Assembly (NCBI RefSeq): GCF_900009265.2
Contig: NZ_LR735009.1
Location: 62,001-126,000, forward strand
Direction of reading: 5' to 3'
Origin: Planktothrix paucivesiculata PCC 9631
Lineage (GTDB): Bacteria; Cyanobacteriota; Cyanobacteriia; Cyanobacteriales; Microcoleaceae
DNA: 64,000 bases
Shown here: in pieces, positions 62,310 to 64,000 of the stretch
How positions within the stretch are numbered: position 1 is the stretch's first letter
How the letters are laid out: every line of letters starts with the position of its first letter
Translations under genes and position numbers: made by a program
The notes under the pieces: generated by a model
The model's database searches: none
Seen by the model: only the letters and a program-made list of their open reading frames with translations
Told to the model about the DNA's origin: nothing

Positions 62310-63228
62310 ATCAAATCAAACCCTTTGGAAAATAGCGATGAATAATCATCCTGACAATGCCTATCAATATAACCTAGGTCAGGAGGAAGAAACAAAACGT
62401 CAGCAAAAGGAATTTGAGTTTGATGTAATTACTGTTAACGCCCAAGGAAATGAAACCAAACGAGAACACTGTCGGGCTGAATTTTTTAAAGAAGATTTAG
62501 GCAATAATATCAGTTTAGAAATGGTATCCATTCCTGGGGGAAATTTTATGATGGGTGCAGCCCAAAATGAAGCAAATGCTCTAAGCAACGAATATCCCCG
62601 ACATCAGGTTAATATTGCTGCATTTTCTATGGCAAAATATCCTATTACTCAAGCTCAATGGGAAGCTATTATGGGATATAACTTTTCTAATTTTAAAGGC
62701 GCAAACCGACCCGTTGAGATGGTAAATTGGAACGACGCGCAGGTATTCTGTCAGCGACTTTCCCAAAAAACAGGCAAAACCTATCGTTTACCCAGTCAAG
62801 CGGAATGGGAATACGCCTGTCGTGCTAAAACTACAAGTCCTTTCCATTTTGGCGAAACCATTACAGCCGATTTAGCTAATTATCCCGCAACTTGTACTTA
62901 CGGCAGTGGGCCAAAAGGAACCGATCGTGGACAAACCACCGATGTCGGTAGTTTCCCTCCAAATGCCTTTGGATTATACGATATGCACGGCAACGTTTGG
63001 GAATTGTGCGCCGACCCTTGGCATGAAAATTATAAGGGTGCGCCGACAGATGGCAGTGTTTGGGAGTCAGGCGGAAATACTAATAGCCGGGTGATGCGCG
63101 GAGGTTCGTGGGCCAATCATCCCCGGGATTGTCGCAGTGCCAGTTGTCTTGACTGGCACGGGCCGGGCCATCGGAGCAAGTACCACGGTTTTCGTGTTGT
63201 TTCCCTCCCGCCTGCGTGGACTCTCTAG
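61462..63228 (+). CDS. Double formylglycine-enzyme (SUMF1/FGE)-fold protein, possible DGR target
   Basis: 588 residues, two tandem copies (about 1-283 and 293-588) of one C-type-lectin-like SUMF1 domain: MVSIPGGNFMMG, FSMAKYPITQAQWEAIM, YRLPSEAEWEYACRA and GLYDMHGNVWE. The catalytic cysteine pair of sulfatase-activating FGE is not evident, so binding is more likely than catalysis. The link between copies (SSNQTLWKIAMNNH) is the former leader of the second copy, read through in frame. The two copies are nearly identical except in the C-terminal RGGSW...RVVS segments, which differ at almost every variable residue. That is the site used for adenine-directed mutation by diversity-generating retroelements. 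Confidence 0.88.
   Translation: MNNHQDNAYQNNLGQEEETKRQQKEFEFDVITVNAEGNETKRERCRAEFFKEDLGNNISLEMVSIPGGNFMMGAAQNEAFAKSNEYPQHQVNIAAFSMAKYPITQAQWEAIMRYNPSNFKGANRPVQNVNWYSAQEFCQRLSQKTGKTYRLPSEAEWEYACRAQTTSPFHFGESIHFYSANYNGTDGTYREQTTDVGSFQKPNAFGLYDMHGNVWEWCADPWHDNYNGAPDDGSVWESGGNTDSRVMRGGSWNDDPWSCHSATRFKTWPTGTFKNIGLRVVSSSNQTLWKIAMNNHPDNAYQYNLGQEEETKRQQKEFEFDVITVNAQGNETKREHCRAEFFKEDLGNNISLEMVSIPGGNFMMGAAQNEANALSNEYPRHQVNIAAFSMAKYPITQAQWEAIMGYNFSNFKGANRPVEMVNWNDAQVFCQRLSQKTGKTYRLPSQAEWEYACRAKTTSPFHFGETITADLANYPATCTYGSGPKGTDRGQTTDVGSFPPNAFGLYDMHGNVWELCADPWHENYKGAPTDGSVWESGGNTNSRVMRGGSWANHPRDCRSASCLDWHGPGHRSKYHGFRVVSLPPAWTL
62205..62308 (+). other. Candidate variable region 1 (DGR-type)
   Basis: After RVMRGGSW this copy reads NDDPWSCHSATRFKTWPTGT, FKNIGLRVVS. 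The second copy reads ANHPRDCRSASCLDWHGPGH, RSKYHGFRVVS. Fixed residues (P, C, SA, G, RVVS) alternate with changed ones. Most changed codons keep the third base and differ at positions 1 or 2, as for AAC/AAT template codons. Confidence 0.6.
63100..63208 (+). other. Candidate variable region 2 (DGR-type)
   Basis: Counterpart of the region at 62205-62308 in the second copy, one codon longer (25 versus 24 codons between GSW and the G of G-F/L-R-V-V). No reverse transcriptase or template repeat is in this window, so an active element, if any, would lie elsewhere. Confidence 0.55.
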
Positions 63229-63239
63229 CCCTTTTACCG

Positions 63240-63305
63240 AGAAACCGGGTTTCTGCCGTCATCTTTGCTGCATAACAGAAATCTCGTTGAAGAAACCCGG
63301 TTTCT
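63240..63305. repeat. Paired AGAAACCGGGTTTCT palindromes, block 1
   Basis: AGAAACCGGGTTTCT (63240-63254) and AGAAACCCGGTTTCT (63291-63305) are each palindromic, with CTTTGCTGCATAACAGAAAT between them. A diverged copy of the block is at 63640-63704. Confidence 0.8.
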
Positions 63306-63369
63306 GAGCCCCCACAGTTGTATCGAGACTCAAAAATATTTGGAAACAACCACAATTAAAGGATAAACA

Positions 63370-63546
63370 ATGAAAGAATATATTGCAATTTTTGAATAGG
63401 CTGAGAGCAATTATTCTGCTTATGTTCCTGATTTACCCGGTTGTATTTCTACAGGAAAGACTTTAGAAGAAAAAGATGCGGTTCACTGTCATTTTCCTGA
63501 TCAAACATTCCGTCCTAAAATAATCCGACTGCATATTGCTGACTAG
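63370..63546 (+). pseudogene. Decayed HicB-like antitoxin gene
   Basis: ATG 63370 reads MKEYIAIFE, then a TAG stop, then AESNYSAYVPDLPGCISTGK and TLEEKDAVHCHFPDQ before a stop at 63546. The Y-x-AYVPDLPGC-x-S-T-G-K-T pattern is that of HicB. An internal stop and loss of the usual helix after TLEE show it is broken. No hicA follows. Confidence 0.72.
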
Positions 63547-63639
63547 ATTTATACCCTCTTTCTTTCATAGAAACTTCTACCTTATGATCGATAGGACATT
63601 AAACGATAGCACAAGTGTTAAATGTTGAGTATTCCAAGA

Positions 63640-63704
63640 AATCGGGTTTTTGCCTTAACCTTTGCTGCATAATAGAAAGATAGCTGAAGAAACCCAGTTT
63701 CTAC
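63640..63704. repeat. Palindrome block 2 of the AGAAACCGGG family
   Basis: AGAAATCGGGTTTTT and AGAAACCCAGTTTCT with CTTTGCTGCATAATAGAAA between, matching the block at 63240-63305 with a few changes. It lies just upstream of the flavoprotein gene. Confidence 0.75.
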
Positions 63705-63721
63705 AATTTTAAGGTAAAATT

Positions 63722-64000
63722 ATGGCAGTTGAATATGATTTGGTGGTAATTGGGGGCGGTTCGGGGGGGTTAGTAATTGCCAGTGCTGCGGCACAATTAA
63801 AGGCAAAAGTTGCTTTAATAGAACGCGATCGCCTAGGAGGCGATTGTTTATGGTTTGGTTGCGTTCCCAGTAAGTCTTTAATTCATGCTTCCCGGGTAGC
63901 TTATGAAGTTAAAAATGCGGCTAAATTTGGGATTTATACGGATAATTATAACATTGATTTTGCTAAAGCTGCCAGTCATGTTGAACAGGTTATTGCTACT
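63722..64000 (+). CDS. FAD-dependent pyridine nucleotide-disulfide oxidoreductase (partial, runs off window)
   Basis: The first 93 residues of a class I flavin disulfide reductase: FAD-binding IGGGSGGLVIASAAAQL (about 10-26) and the redox motif GGDCLWFGCVPSKSL with Cys42 and Cys47. Relatives include mercuric reductase and dihydrolipoamide dehydrogenase; the GGDC-x4-GCVPSK form is common in cyanobacterial mercuric-reductase-like proteins. The substrate cannot be told from this part. The C-terminus is beyond the window end. Confidence 0.85.
   Translation, partial: MAVEYDLVVIGGGSGGLVIASAAAQLKAKVALIERDRLGGDCLWFGCVPSKSLIHASRVAYEVKNAAKFGIYTDNYNIDFAKAASHVEQVIAT

Noticed and set aside
61462-63228. 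Sulfatase-activating formylglycine-generating enzyme
   Set aside because: The catalytic cysteine pair in the C-terminal region of true FGE is absent and the same place is hypervariable, so a binding role is more likely.
61224-64000. Reverse transcriptase or template repeat of a diversity-generating retroelement near the FGE gene
   Set aside because: I looked for the RT active-site motif and for an AAC-rich copy of the variable region in this window and saw neither.

Overview
The window is chromosomal DNA from a filamentous, AT-rich cyanobacterium, most like the Oscillatoriales (Planktothrix/Oscillatoria type). Evidence for this: the light-independent protochlorophyllide reductase genes chlL and chlN, a ClpR/ClpP pair, FtsH, a CPP1-like protein, DUF928 and TpsB proteins, an ABA4-like protein, many HIP1-type GCGATCGC sites, heptamer tandem repeats, and dense insertion sequences and small palindromic repeats. 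The genus is inference; no rRNA or tRNA gene was seen.

Layout. 1-10.4 kb: a VapBC-type toxin-antitoxin pair, then two nearly identical IS630-family insertions. The first sits in a type ISP-like methyltransferase/restriction gene that has lost its N-terminal part. The second splits a metallo-beta-lactamase-fold gene cleanly. Between them are a secreted beta-propeller protein and a DUF255 thioredoxin-like protein. 10.4-24 kb: a DUF29 fusion, a von Willebrand A protein, clpR-clpP, a J-domain protein, a decayed IS5-like element, a second vapBC pair, an M23 peptidase, birA, pgeF, a CPP1-like gene and ftsH. 24-41 kb: a 2772-residue multidomain glycosyltransferase/methyltransferase, a 212-bp miniature derivative of the IS5-like element, an LPS-export cluster (LptF/G-like, lptB, LptA-like), a transglutaminase-like protein, DUF928 and a two-partner-secretion outer-membrane transporter.

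41-51.3 kb holds the most interesting accessory material. A two-gene operon joins a PD-(D/E)XK nuclease-like domain to a ParA ATPase, followed by a ParB-like partner. Next comes chlL - DUF5331-like repeat protein - chlN. After hicBA there is a tight three-gene operon: a DUF262 (GmrS-like) protein, a DUF3696-type ATPase, and a protein whose C-terminus looks like a secreted-toxin nuclease domain. This looks like a defence system that I cannot match to a named one.

52-64 kb: a sensor kinase, a copper-efflux cluster (P1B ATPase, cupredoxin-domain protein, propeller lipoprotein) behind an overlong-spacer MerR-type promoter, a small thylakoid-type membrane protein, a LuxR-type regulator, hisS and an ABA4-like gene. 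Last is a tandemly duplicated formylglycine-enzyme-fold gene. Its two copies differ most in the C-terminal stretch that diversity-generating retroelements normally mutate. The window ends inside a flavoprotein disulfide reductase gene.
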